Of a DNA stretch of 5,918 nucleotides, positions 1 to 4,571 are shown in pieces. The stretch covers positions 1 through 5,918 of the forward strand of contig JAQCGA010000276.1 in the NCBI GenBank assembly GCA_027619145.1, written 5' to 3'. The notes below the pieces were generated by a model. The model was not told the origin of the DNA, ran no database searches, and saw only the letters and a program-made list of their open reading frames with translations. The position numbers and the translations under genes were made by a program. Each line of letters starts with the position of its first letter. Within the stretch, counting starts at the first letter, position 1. The DNA comes from a bacterium (GTDB lineage Bacteria > Latescibacterota > UBA2968 > GCA-2709665).

Positions 1-110
1 GGTTGAAATTCTTTTTCGAGGCGGAGATTGGTTCTTAAAGGCTGGGCAGGAAGCGCTGTGGCGAATAAAAACAGGCAGAGGCTCGCCGCTAAAATAAAAA
101 AAGGTTTCAT
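1..110 (-). CDS. Exported protein with signal peptide, N-terminal fragment
   Basis: This open frame starts at ATG 110-108 on the minus strand and runs off the window, so only about 36 residues are visible. They form a typical signal peptide: a short basic start (MKP), a hydrophobic core of about 16 residues (FFILAASLCLFLFATA) and a probable signal peptidase I site after LPAQ. The mature N terminus begins near PLRTNLRLEKEFQ. A good ribosome binding site (AAAGGAG, 10 nt before the ATG) supports the start. The protein is therefore probably periplasmic, outer-membrane or secreted, but its family cannot be named from this fragment. It follows two small HCxxC membrane proteins on the same strand, with 86 bp between. 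Outer-membrane receptors or metal-efflux components would fit such a context, but that is a guess. Confidence 0.75.
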   Translation of the reverse strand, partial: MKPFFILAASLCLFLFATALPAQPLRTNLRLEKEFQ

Positions 111-140
111 CTCTTTGAAGCTCCTTTGAGTAACAGGTAC

Positions 141-157
141 AGACGTGCAGGACGTCT
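141..157. other. Hairpin in the gap before the exported-protein gene
   Basis: A perfect 6-bp inverted repeat (AGACGT / ACGTCT, 5-nt spacer) lies in the 86-bp gap between the 94-aa membrane protein gene and the exported-protein gene. Two G-T wobble pairs could extend it. No T-run follows on the minus strand, so it is not a convincing terminator. It may be a leader structure or operator for the downstream gene, or chance. A palindrome CGATATCG lies close by at 170-177. Confidence 0.3.
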
Positions 158-196
158 ACTTGAGTACGTCGATATCGATTCATCGGAGAGAAGAGA

Positions 197-481
197 TTAA
201 ACCACGGGAGGCGCTCGGCCCCGGCTGAGGAACGGGAAGATATGCGGGATGGGAATGGAGAGAAGAAGAGAGCGTAGATACGTTCTGGCAAGCAGGCCTA
301 AGAAAAAAACATGCAGGGCCGGGTACAGGAGGGTAAGCCAACTGCAGACAGGGCAGTGGAAGCGGTCGTGGTCCGGGGTGCTGACGTGTGCGAATCCCAA
401 CGCCAGAGCAAACAGGAGCAAAAGGATCCCGCAGACAGCAATCAGACGGACCGGTTTTCGGTACAGAGAAAACACGGGCAT
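197..481 (-). CDS. Small HCxxC membrane protein, copy 2 (94 aa)
   Basis: This small predicted inner-membrane protein has an N-terminal basic segment (RKPVR, residues 8-12), a transmembrane helix at about 13-31, and a short loop rich in His, Asp and Cys (D37, H38, D39, H42, C43, C46: a DHDRFHCPVC segment). A second hydrophobic stretch spans about 49-65, and the tail ends GRAPPVV. It shares the same plan, spacing and C-terminal motif with the 95-aa protein encoded just upstream, so the two look like a diverged tandem duplication. The layout recalls DUF2946-like small proteins, which carry a Cys-pair loop and an RxPP tail and are often found near metal receptors or efflux genes. That assignment is from memory and tentative. 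The start has a GGAG site 7 nt upstream. If the loop faces the periplasm it could bind a soft metal ion. Confidence 0.65.
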   Translation of the reverse strand: MPVFSLYRKPVRLIAVCGILLLLFALALGFAHVSTPDHDRFHCPVCSWLTLLYPALHVFFLGLLARTYLRSLLLSIPIPHIFPFLSRGRAPPVV

Positions 482-489
482 AAGATGTC

Positions 490-508
490 TCCAGCTTGAT
501 TCGCTGGA
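490..508 (-). promoter_or_regulatory. Hairpin overlapping the ribosome binding site of the 94-aa gene
   Basis: On the minus strand, TCCAGC and GCTGGA form a perfect 6-bp stem around a 7-nt loop. The 3' arm contains GGA of the GGAG ribosome binding site (489-492) for the ATG at 481. The structure could dampen translation of the second small membrane protein. A 6-bp stem also arises easily by chance. Confidence 0.3.
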
Positions 509-604
509 AGAACAGCGACTTTCCGGATGGACTTTTAGCGTTTGAGAAAATTCAAGAGGATGGGCGCATGGAGCGGCCCGTATAGTGGGGTGATGCGAGA
601 GGAG

Positions 605-892
605 TTATACGAGAGGAGGAGAGCGGCCCGAGCGGACCAGAGGCGGTGCGGAGAGAAAAGCCGGGAGAGAAGAAAAAAAGAATGGAAAAGAAAAAAGGAA
701 AAGGCAAAGCAGGACTGTTGCCGCCAGACAGGCTGCGTTGTGAAACGAAGTGCAGGCCACGCAGTGAGTCGTTTCGTGATCGTGGCTGACGAGAAGGGCA
801 TGGGTTGCGACAAGAGAAAAAGCGCCCAGGAGCAGCACGATGACGAGGGTTGCAAACGTGGGATGTTTGCGAATGTAGTTCAGGCGTGACAT
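605..892 (-). CDS. Small HCxxC membrane protein, copy 1 (95 aa)
   Basis: This small predicted inner-membrane protein has a basic N terminus (R3, R8, K9, H10) and a transmembrane helix at about 13-33. A His/Cys-rich loop follows, with H37, D38, H39, H43, C44, C47 and H51. A second, very Phe/Leu-rich hydrophobic segment covers about 53-80, and the tail ends GRSPPLV. The HCxxC loop and the GR(A/S)PP ending match the 94-aa protein downstream, separated by 123 bp, which argues that both are real genes and paralogues. The loop has more possible metal ligands than its partner. The purine-rich plus-strand tract at 661-714 is simply the complement of the Phe-rich second helix. The ribosome binding site is weak (CGGAAA). 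Function is unknown; a metal-sensing or metal-handling accessory role is inference from the ligand-rich loop. Confidence 0.65.
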   Translation of the reverse strand: MSRLNYIRKHPTFATLVIVLLLGAFSLVATHALLVSHDHETTHCVACTSFHNAACLAATVLLCLFLFSFPFFFSSLPAFLSAPPLVRSGRSPPLV

Positions 893-936
893 GGATTGTT
901 TCCGAGGATAAGGAATATGCGCTACGATGGATTAAA

Positions 937-963
937 TCTATACGAAACCATGTTTGGAGTCAA
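937..963 (-). promoter_or_regulatory. Possible promoter for the HCxxC protein genes
   Basis: On the minus strand TTGACT (958-963) is followed after 15 bp by TATAGA (937-942), about 45 bp before the ATG at 892. The hexamers are good but the spacer is shorter than the usual 16-18 bp. It lies in the gap after yoeB and would separate the small membrane protein genes from the toxin-antitoxin operon. Confidence 0.35.
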
Positions 964-975
964 GCCGGGCTATGT

Positions 976-1233
976 TCAACGATAATGATATCTACAGGCC
1001 AGTACGATGAGAGCATCTCCTTCAACTTTGTAAACAAGGCGGTGGGTCCGGTCTATGCGGCGAGACCAGCAGCCTGCAAGGTCAAATTTCAACGGCTCTG
1101 GTTTGCCCGAACCACCAAACGGATTTCGGAGGGTATCGTCGAGAAGCTTCAGGATTTTCTCTGCTTTTTTTTTATCGGTTTTTACCCAATATGTCAGATC
1201 TTCAAACGCATTGGGTTTAAAGACCAAGTTCAT
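976..1233 (-). CDS. yoeB: YoeB ribosome-dependent mRNA endonuclease toxin
   Basis: This 85-aa protein is the toxin half of a type II toxin-antitoxin pair of the Txe/YoeB family. YoeB binds the ribosome A site and cleaves mRNA there, stopping translation, until YefM neutralises it. The sequence is essentially a full-length YoeB. It has the KPEPLK block around E46, the CWSRRI and HRLVY blocks containing R65, and the C-terminal CRYHY block with H83 and Y84. These are the family's catalytic positions and they fall at the same residue numbers as in the E. coli protein; the only length difference is one extra C-terminal Arg. The toxin therefore looks active. The gene overlaps the end of yefM by 17 bp, with a GGAAG ribosome binding site inside yefM, so the two are translated from one message. 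Confidence 0.95.
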   Translation of the reverse strand: MNLVFKPNAFEDLTYWVKTDKKKAEKILKLLDDTLRNPFGGSGKPEPLKFDLAGCWSRRIDRTHRLVYKVEGDALIVLACRYHYR

Positions 1234-1486
1234 TTTTTAGATCTTCCGCATTTTTGAAGGAGATCGTTTTTTGGCTTTCCAGAGACTCCTGCAACCTGCG
1301 GACATTTTTTGGAGAACGGAGCAGGTAGATGGTTTCTTCCAGGGACGTATAGTCTTCTTTGGATAGAATGACCACGTCTTCCCCATTTTTCCGTTTTACC
1401 AGAAGCGGGTGATGTTCGCTGCAAACTTTATCGAGGCAGTCTTTCAGCGTTTGCCGCAACTGGCTGTATGAGATAGAATCGTTCAT
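1217..1486 (-). CDS. yefM: YefM antitoxin and autorepressor (Phd/YefM family)
   Basis: This 89-aa antitoxin wraps and inhibits YoeB and, alone or with the toxin, represses its own promoter. The N-terminal DNA-binding and dimerisation half shows the family pattern: YSQLRQTL (7-14), a DKV segment (19-21), HHPLLVKR (25-32), GEDVVILS (35-42) and DYTSLEETIYLL (45-56). The C-terminal part (about 57-89, beginning RSPKNVRRL) is the charged toxin-binding tail. The ATG at 1486 is preceded by a strong AAGGAG site with an 8-nt spacer. Just upstream lie a near-consensus promoter and paired TGTACA palindromes, which fit autoregulation by YefM. The toxin gene follows directly with an overlap, the usual antitoxin-first order. 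Confidence 0.95.
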   Translation of the reverse strand: MNDSISYSQLRQTLKDCLDKVCSEHHPLLVKRKNGEDVVILSKEDYTSLEETIYLLRSPKNVRRLQESLESQKTISFKNAEDLKNELGL

Positions 1487-1501
1487 TAGTATTTCTCCTT
1501 A

Positions 1502-1532
1502 AAGTATTGTACAGATAAATTGTACAATACTT
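1502..1532. promoter_or_regulatory. YefM-YoeB operator: paired TGTACA palindromes in a 12-bp inverted repeat
   Basis: Arms AAGTATTGTACA (1502-1513) and TGTACAATACTT (1521-1532) are perfect inverted repeats around a 7-bp spacer. Within them are two TGTACA cores: a longer palindrome ATTGTACAAT (1519-1528) and a short one TGTACA (1508-1513), with centres 13 bp apart. From memory, the E. coli yefM operator also consists of one long and one short palindrome with TGTACA cores at similar spacing. The longer palindrome covers the -10 box, so bound YefM should block RNA polymerase. Confidence 0.85.
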
Positions 1533-1547
1533 ATGGAGATCTGTCAA
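1519..1547 (-). promoter_or_regulatory. yefM-yoeB promoter (TTGACA-N17-TACAAT)
   Basis: On the minus strand a perfect -35 TTGACA (1542-1547) is separated by exactly 17 bp from TACAAT (1519-1524), a one-mismatch -10 box. The ATG of yefM is 32 bp beyond the -10 box. The -10 lies inside the TGTACA operator. The -35 includes the TGA stop codon of lgt (1544-1546), so the cassette's promoter is embedded in the end of the preceding gene. Confidence 0.8.
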
Positions 1548-2338
1548 GCTTGCTTTTGTCTCTGAGCGCGGACGAGCAAGACAATTCCAAGCAGGATGAG
1601 TGGAATGCTGAGTAGTTGGCCTACGCTGAGGAAGAGCAGGTCTTCGTAGGCGGCCTGGCGCTCTTTGACGAATTCGATGAAGAAGCGGAAGGTGAATACG
1701 GATATGAGGAACAGACTCAGGAGCAGGCCGTGCGGGGTGCGTTCGCGGAGCTGGTTGTAGATGCGAAACAGGCCCAGGAAGATGATGCCGTAGGCGAAGG
1801 ATTCGTAGAGTTGCGCAGGATGGCGGGGGATGTTGTCCAGGCGCTCGAAGATGAAGGCCCAGGGTACGTCTGCGGGTATGCCGAGAATTTCGGAGTTGAA
1901 GAGGTTGCCAATACGGATGAAAAAACCGCCGAGGGCTGTGGGGATAACAACGCGATCCAGGATCCAGAGGTAGGGTTGTTGGGGGCGATTGCGTGTATAG
2001 AGATACAGGGCGGTAAAGATGCCAATTGCACCCCCGTGGCTGGCCAGGCCGCCGTGCCAGACTTTGAAAATTTCGAGCGGATTGGAGAGGTAGAAGACGG
2101 GGTCGTAGAAAAGGCAGTGGCCCAGGCGTGCACCGGCGAGTGTACCGGCAACCATATAATTCACCAGGCTGTTGAGATCCTCTTCTGATTTGTGTTCGTT
2201 GCGGAAGATACGACGCGTGATGTAGAAGCCAATGAGAAAGGTGGCTAAAAAACAGAGGCTGTACCAGCGCAGAGCAAGAGGGCCAATGTGGAAGAGTTCG
2301 GGACCAACGTTCCAGTGAATGTAGGCGAGAGAGGTCAT
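1544..2338 (-). CDS. lgt: Prolipoprotein diacylglyceryl transferase
   Basis: Lgt is the inner-membrane enzyme that transfers diacylglycerol from phosphatidylglycerol to the lipobox Cys of prolipoproteins, the first step of lipoprotein maturation. The 264-aa protein has the expected length and a multi-pass layout. Family landmarks are LRWYSL (23-28, conserved Tyr26), GGLASHGGAIG (96-106, His101 matching the essential His of the HGG motif), RIGNLFNSE (142-150, with the conserved Arg and Asn), RHPAQLYES (172-180) and RFFIEF (218-223, the late conserved Arg). GARLGHCLFY (69-78) resembles Bacteroidota-type Lgt. The ATG at 2338 has an AGGA site about 6 nt upstream. yidD lies 27 bp upstream on the same strand, and the two probably share a transcript. 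The stop codon falls inside the -35 box of the following toxin-antitoxin promoter. Confidence 0.95.
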   Translation of the reverse strand: MTSLAYIHWNVGPELFHIGPLALRWYSLCFLATFLIGFYITRRIFRNEHKSEEDLNSLVNYMVAGTLAGARLGHCLFYDPVFYLSNPLEIFKVWHGGLASHGGAIGIFTALYLYTRNRPQQPYLWILDRVVIPTALGGFFIRIGNLFNSEILGIPADVPWAFIFERLDNIPRHPAQLYESFAYGIIFLGLFRIYNQLRERTPHGLLLSLFLISVFTFRFFIEFVKERQAAYEDLLFLSVGQLLSIPLILLGIVLLVRAQRQKQA

Positions 2339-2365
2339 GGACGATCCTGGGATTGAATGAAAGGT

Positions 2366-2674
2366 TCAGGTGGTTTTGTCTGTTCCACCGGGTGGCGGAA
2401 CGGGATCGTACCCACCTGGATGAAAAGGATGGCAGCGGAGAAGGCGTCGGGCAGACAGATAGAACGCTATAAAAAAGGGATGTTGCTGAAAACATTCGTG
2501 GGCATACTGGGAACAGGTAGGGTGAAACCGACAACGTGCACCCGGCCCGGTAAAGAATTTCAGAAAGGGAGAGAGGAAGAGTTGATAGGCGCGTACAAGG
2601 AAGAGGGCGATTCCGGAAAGGAGTCTGTCCAGGCCGCGCAGCAGAGATTGGGGAATGAAGCGGGAACCGGGCAC
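2366..2674 (-). CDS. yidD: Membrane protein insertion efficiency factor YidD
   Basis: YidD is a small membrane-associated protein that assists YidC/Sec-dependent insertion of inner-membrane proteins. The 102-aa product has the family core: an amphipathic [12 protein letters not shown] segment (29-40), the [11 protein letters not shown] motif (48-58) with two conserved Cys, and [17 protein letters not shown] (77-93). No ATG lies nearby in frame. The start is taken as GTG 2674-2672 because AAGGA sits 7 nt upstream. This gives about 20 residues more at the N terminus than compact family members, so initiation further in is possible. It is the first recognisable gene of the minus-strand block and is followed by lgt after 27 bp. 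YidD is best known beside rnpA and yidC; here it is tied to lipoprotein maturation instead. Confidence 0.93.
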   Translation of the reverse strand: MPGSRFIPQSLLRGLDRLLSGIALFLVRAYQLFLSPFLKFFTGPGARCRFHPTCSQYAHECFQQHPFFIAFYLSARRLLRCHPFHPGGYDPVPPPGGTDKTT

Positions 2675-2706
2675 GGCGGTTTCCTTTGAAGAAATGCTTG
2701 ATTTCG

Positions 2707-2718
2707 GCTGAATTCAGC
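2707..2718. repeat. 12-bp perfect palindrome in the yidD / HIT divergent gap
   Basis: GCTGAATTCAGC reads the same on both strands and lies 32 bp upstream of the yidD GTG in the 158-bp divergent region between yidD and the HIT gene. It could be an operator for either gene, but no clear -35/-10 pair was found beside it and it may be chance. Confidence 0.25.
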
Positions 2719-2832
2719 GGTACGTTTACGCGTGCAGGCAAGAAGGCAGGAACGCCCTGTAGTTATGTGAATGAACATACAAAGAAAATGATTCTGTGTC
2801 CACGAGATCCTGATTGGCGAAAAGGAGACAAT

Positions 2833-3186
2833 ATGGCGGAAGAGACGATTTTTTCTAAAATTATCAGGAAGGAAATTCCTTCGGATGTTGTGTACCAGGA
2901 CGATCTGGTGACGGCGTTTCGAGATATTGACCCGAAGGCACCCACGCATATTTTGATTATCCCAAACAAGGTGATTCCCACGGTGAACGAAGTGACAGAA
3001 GCGGATGAGCCGGTGATTGGGCGGATGTTCACGGCGGCGGCGAAGATTGCGAAAGCGGAAGGGATTGCCGAGGATGGATACCGGCTGATTGTGAATTGCC
3101 GGGACCACGGGGGGCAGGAGGTGTACCATCTACATATGCATCTGGTGGGGGGGAGACCGCTGGGGCCGATGCTTGTGCGAGGATAA
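2833..3186 (+). CDS. HIT-family (HINT-like) purine nucleotide phosphoramidase/hydrolase
   Basis: This 117-aa cytoplasmic histidine-triad protein belongs to the HINT branch, whose members hydrolyse adenosine phosphoramidates and aminoacyl-adenylates. The full family pattern is visible: [20 protein letters not shown] (5-24), [17 protein letters not shown] (28-44), the [12 protein letters not shown] region (88-99) and the HIT signature HLHMHLVGG with H99, H101 and H103, H101 being the expected catalytic His by family position. The ATG at 2833 is chosen because AAAGGAG sits 5 nt upstream and the product then begins exactly where the family does; an in-frame extension to 2686 has no such site and no homology. 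The gene is transcribed away from yidD and faces the HypA/ATPase operon. It probably stands alone, with the hairpin at 3327-3354 downstream. I saw no confident promoter. Confidence 0.93.
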   Translation: MAEETIFSKIIRKEIPSDVVYQDDLVTAFRDIDPKAPTHILIIPNKVIPTVNEVTEADEPVIGRMFTAAAKIAKAEGIAEDGYRLIVNCRDHGGQEVYHLHMHLVGGRPLGPMLVRG

Positions 3187-3193
3187 AGGCGGT

Positions 3194-3285
3194 GTCACGC
3201 AAAGGCGCAAAGACGCGAAGGGAAAGGTGGAGGCAAAGAAATACCAAAGGCGCAAAGGGAGAAACAGAGGTGATAAACACGGAGG
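3194..3285. repeat. CAAAGGCGCAAAG dispersed-type intergenic repeat
   Basis: Two identical 13-mers CAAAGGCGCAAAG lie at 3200-3212 and 3245-3257, within a purine-rich tract of related words (ACGCAAAGGCGCAAAGACGC, then GAAACAGAGG and AACACGGAGG). From general knowledge, such strings recur in intergenic DNA of many environmental bacteria and give rise to spurious proteins with words like SRKGAKTRR or FASLRLCV. The tract fills the space between HIT and its downstream hairpin and has no coding signature. Its function is unknown. Whether it is multicopy in this genome cannot be judged from one window. Confidence 0.55.
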
Positions 3286-3326
3286 GTGGGGCGAACCTGC
3301 GTGTTCGTTTCTACGATCAAAGAAGC

Positions 3327-3354
3327 AAGGCCCGGGAGGTTTCTCCCGGGTCTT
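3327..3354. terminator. Probable bidirectional terminator between convergent genes
   Basis: CCCGGGAG (3331-3338) and CTCCCGGG (3343-3350) form a perfect 8-bp GC-rich stem with a 4-nt loop. AAGG/TCTT extends it to 12 pairs including one G-U. It sits between the ends of the HIT gene (+) and the ATPase gene (-), where both transcripts should stop. The following T-tracts are short (TCTTGT on plus, CCTTGCTTCTTT on minus), so termination may be imperfect. Confidence 0.65.
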
Positions 3355-3380
3355 GTCCATATCCGGGGAATTGCCGATGG

Positions 3381-4109
3381 TCACAACCGGGATCGAACGA
3401 GGTGGCGGAGGGTGTGGAGAAAAGGCGTTTCTCCCAGTTTGTCCACGTTCCCCAGAGCGTCTTCTACGGTTTCGTCAAAGGGCAGGCTTCCAAGCCAGGG
3501 AATTTGGAAAGTTGTGGCGAGTTCCTGTACGGCTGGAGAATCGTCACGTGCCATGTTTTCGAGCAGGCCCAGGATGTGTGCGTCCATCCGCTGGAGCAGG
3601 CGCAGGGTGCGCGCAACGGTTTCGAGGACTACGCGGGAGCGGGTAGAAACGGCCAGGAATTCGGCGGCAGGCATGAGGCGAACAGCGTCGAGGGCGGCGT
3701 CACCCAGGCCGGGGGGCATATCTACGACCAGGGTATGGGTGTTTCCCCACTGCGTGATGCAGAGCAGTTCGATGAGGGCATTGGAGAGGTCCTGGCCACG
3801 CAGGGGAGCGGGCTGTTCTCCCACGAAGTGCGTGATGGACATAAAACGGATGCCGTGTACTTCGGGGGGGACCAGGCCAAATTTTTCTTCGGGGAAAGGG
3901 CCGTGGATGCCCAGGATGAGGTGGTCGCAGGGGCCGGTGAAGTCCAGGTCCAGAAGGCCTACCCGGCAACCGCTTTCGGCCAGGGCCAGGGCCAGGCCGG
4001 AGGCGACCAGGCTTTTGCCGATGCCGCCTTTGCCGCCGGTGACGGCCAGGATGCGCTGAAGGCCAGAGAGGCGTTTTTCAATGATGTCCACACGCGGGTC
4101 CAGTTCCAT
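3381..4109 (-). CDS. MinD/Mrp-like P-loop ATPase, HypA partner (HypB_AT type)
   Basis: This 242-aa cytoplasmic ATPase belongs to the SIMIBI MinD/ParA/Mrp group. It shows the deviant Walker A KGGIGKS (27-33), the switch I/A' segment LLDLDF (52-57), PPEVHGIRFMSI (81-92), the Walker B/switch II VVDMPPGLGD (128-137) and ENM (184-186). The CxxC that follows ENM in Fe-S-carrying Mrp/ApbC proteins is absent, and there is no C-terminal amphipathic MinD membrane anchor. It follows hypA with a 1-nt TGATG overlap and a GGGAG site inside hypA, so translation is coupled. In Thermococcales an ATPase of this type (HypB_AT) forms a complex with HypA and enhances Ni2+ acquisition, replacing the GTPase HypB. 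From context and motif layout I infer the same role. A generic MinD-like ATPase is the alternative. Confidence 0.8.
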   Translation of the reverse strand: MELDPRVDIIEKRLSGLQRILAVTGGKGGIGKSLVASGLALALAESGCRVGLLDLDFTGPCDHLILGIHGPFPEEKFGLVPPEVHGIRFMSITHFVGEQPAPLRGQDLSNALIELLCITQWGNTHTLVVDMPPGLGDAALDAVRLMPAAEFLAVSTRSRVVLETVARTLRLLQRMDAHILGLLENMARDDSPAVQELATTFQIPWLGSLPFDETVEDALGNVDKLGETPFLHTLRHLVRSRL

Positions 4110-4522
4110 CAGGTTCTCCCTTCGATGGAGCGGATCCAGACACCGCGGCCCTGCACGACTTCGAAGTCCGGGCTGCCGCAGTCCGGGCAGCGAAAGTAGG
4201 TGTGGGCGAGTTCGGGGACAAAATGGATGGCTTCAGATTCTTCTTCGACGAGATTTTTTGCGGCTTCGGGGAATGTGAATTCCCGTTTGCAGATCCGGCA
4301 TTTGAATTGTGCGGGTTCAACGCGGAGTTGAATGTCAGTGGAGGCAAGCCGGGGTTCGTTGGCAGGCTGGACTTCTTTGAGTGCGTGTTCGAAGATGTCG
4401 ATTTCGATTTGTTGCAGTTCGCCAATGGAGACGATAATTTTTGTGATTTCGGAGAGGCCTTCTCTGTCGCAGGCTTTCAGGGCTGAAGTGAGAACACCTT
4501 CCGCAAGCGCCCATTCGTGCAT
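4109..4522 (-). CDS. hypA: HypA nickel metallochaperone, long (archaeal-like) form
   Basis: HypA delivers Ni2+ to the large subunit of [NiFe] hydrogenases during maturation. The ATG at 4522 is chosen because the protein then begins MHEWALAEG, giving the Ni-binding Met1-His2-Glu3 terminus, and GGAG lies 7 nt upstream; an upstream in-frame extension lacks both. The 137-aa product has GELQ (34-37) and a zinc domain with C75/C78 and C112/C115. The two Cys pairs are separated by 33 residues, much longer than in E. coli HypA (113-116 aa overall), and the ending CGSPDFEVVQGRGVWI is like Thermococcus HypA (about 139 aa). HFVPEL-H (100-107) lies in the insertion. The stop codon overlaps the start of the ATPase gene. 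The amidohydrolase gene lies 49 bp upstream. No hydrogenase genes are visible here. Confidence 0.93.
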   Translation of the reverse strand: MHEWALAEGVLTSALKACDREGLSEITKIIVSIGELQQIEIDIFEHALKEVQPANEPRLASTDIQLRVEPAQFKCRICKREFTFPEAAKNLVEEESEAIHFVPELAHTYFRCPDCGSPDFEVVQGRGVWIRSIEGRT

Positions 4523-4571
4523 GGGGAAACTCCGGTGGAAATTGGTTTGAATGGTGGAACTGAGATAAATA

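Noticed and set aside
661..714. Purine-rich A/G tract that looks like a simple repeat
   Set aside because: It is the complement of the Phe/Leu-rich second hydrophobic segment of the 95-aa membrane protein.
850..1257. A 135-residue plus-strand frame opposite yoeB
   Set aside because: It is antisense to an intact YoeB with all catalytic residues and has no family signature.
1616..2188. A 190-residue plus-strand open frame opposite lgt
   Set aside because: It is an acidic low-complexity translation antisense to Lgt catalytic motifs with no homology that I recognise.
1428..2741. A 437-residue open frame on the minus strand spanning yidD and lgt
   Set aside because: It lies out of frame across two well-recognised genes, is dominated by Arg, Pro, Ser and His and has no family motif. 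It is a by-product of G/C-rich third positions.
3380..3408. A tRNA-like 3' end on the minus strand (GTTCGATCCCGG ... GTGACCA)
   Set aside because: The T-stem does not pair, no anticodon arm or acceptor partner is found upstream, and the bases encode the conserved-frame C terminus (LVRSRL) and stop of the ATPase gene.
3096..4199. A 367-residue open frame on the plus strand opposite the ATPase gene
   Set aside because: It is antisense to the conserved MinD-like ATPase, is Gly/Ala/Glu-rich, runs through the repeat tract and terminator hairpin, and shows no domain.
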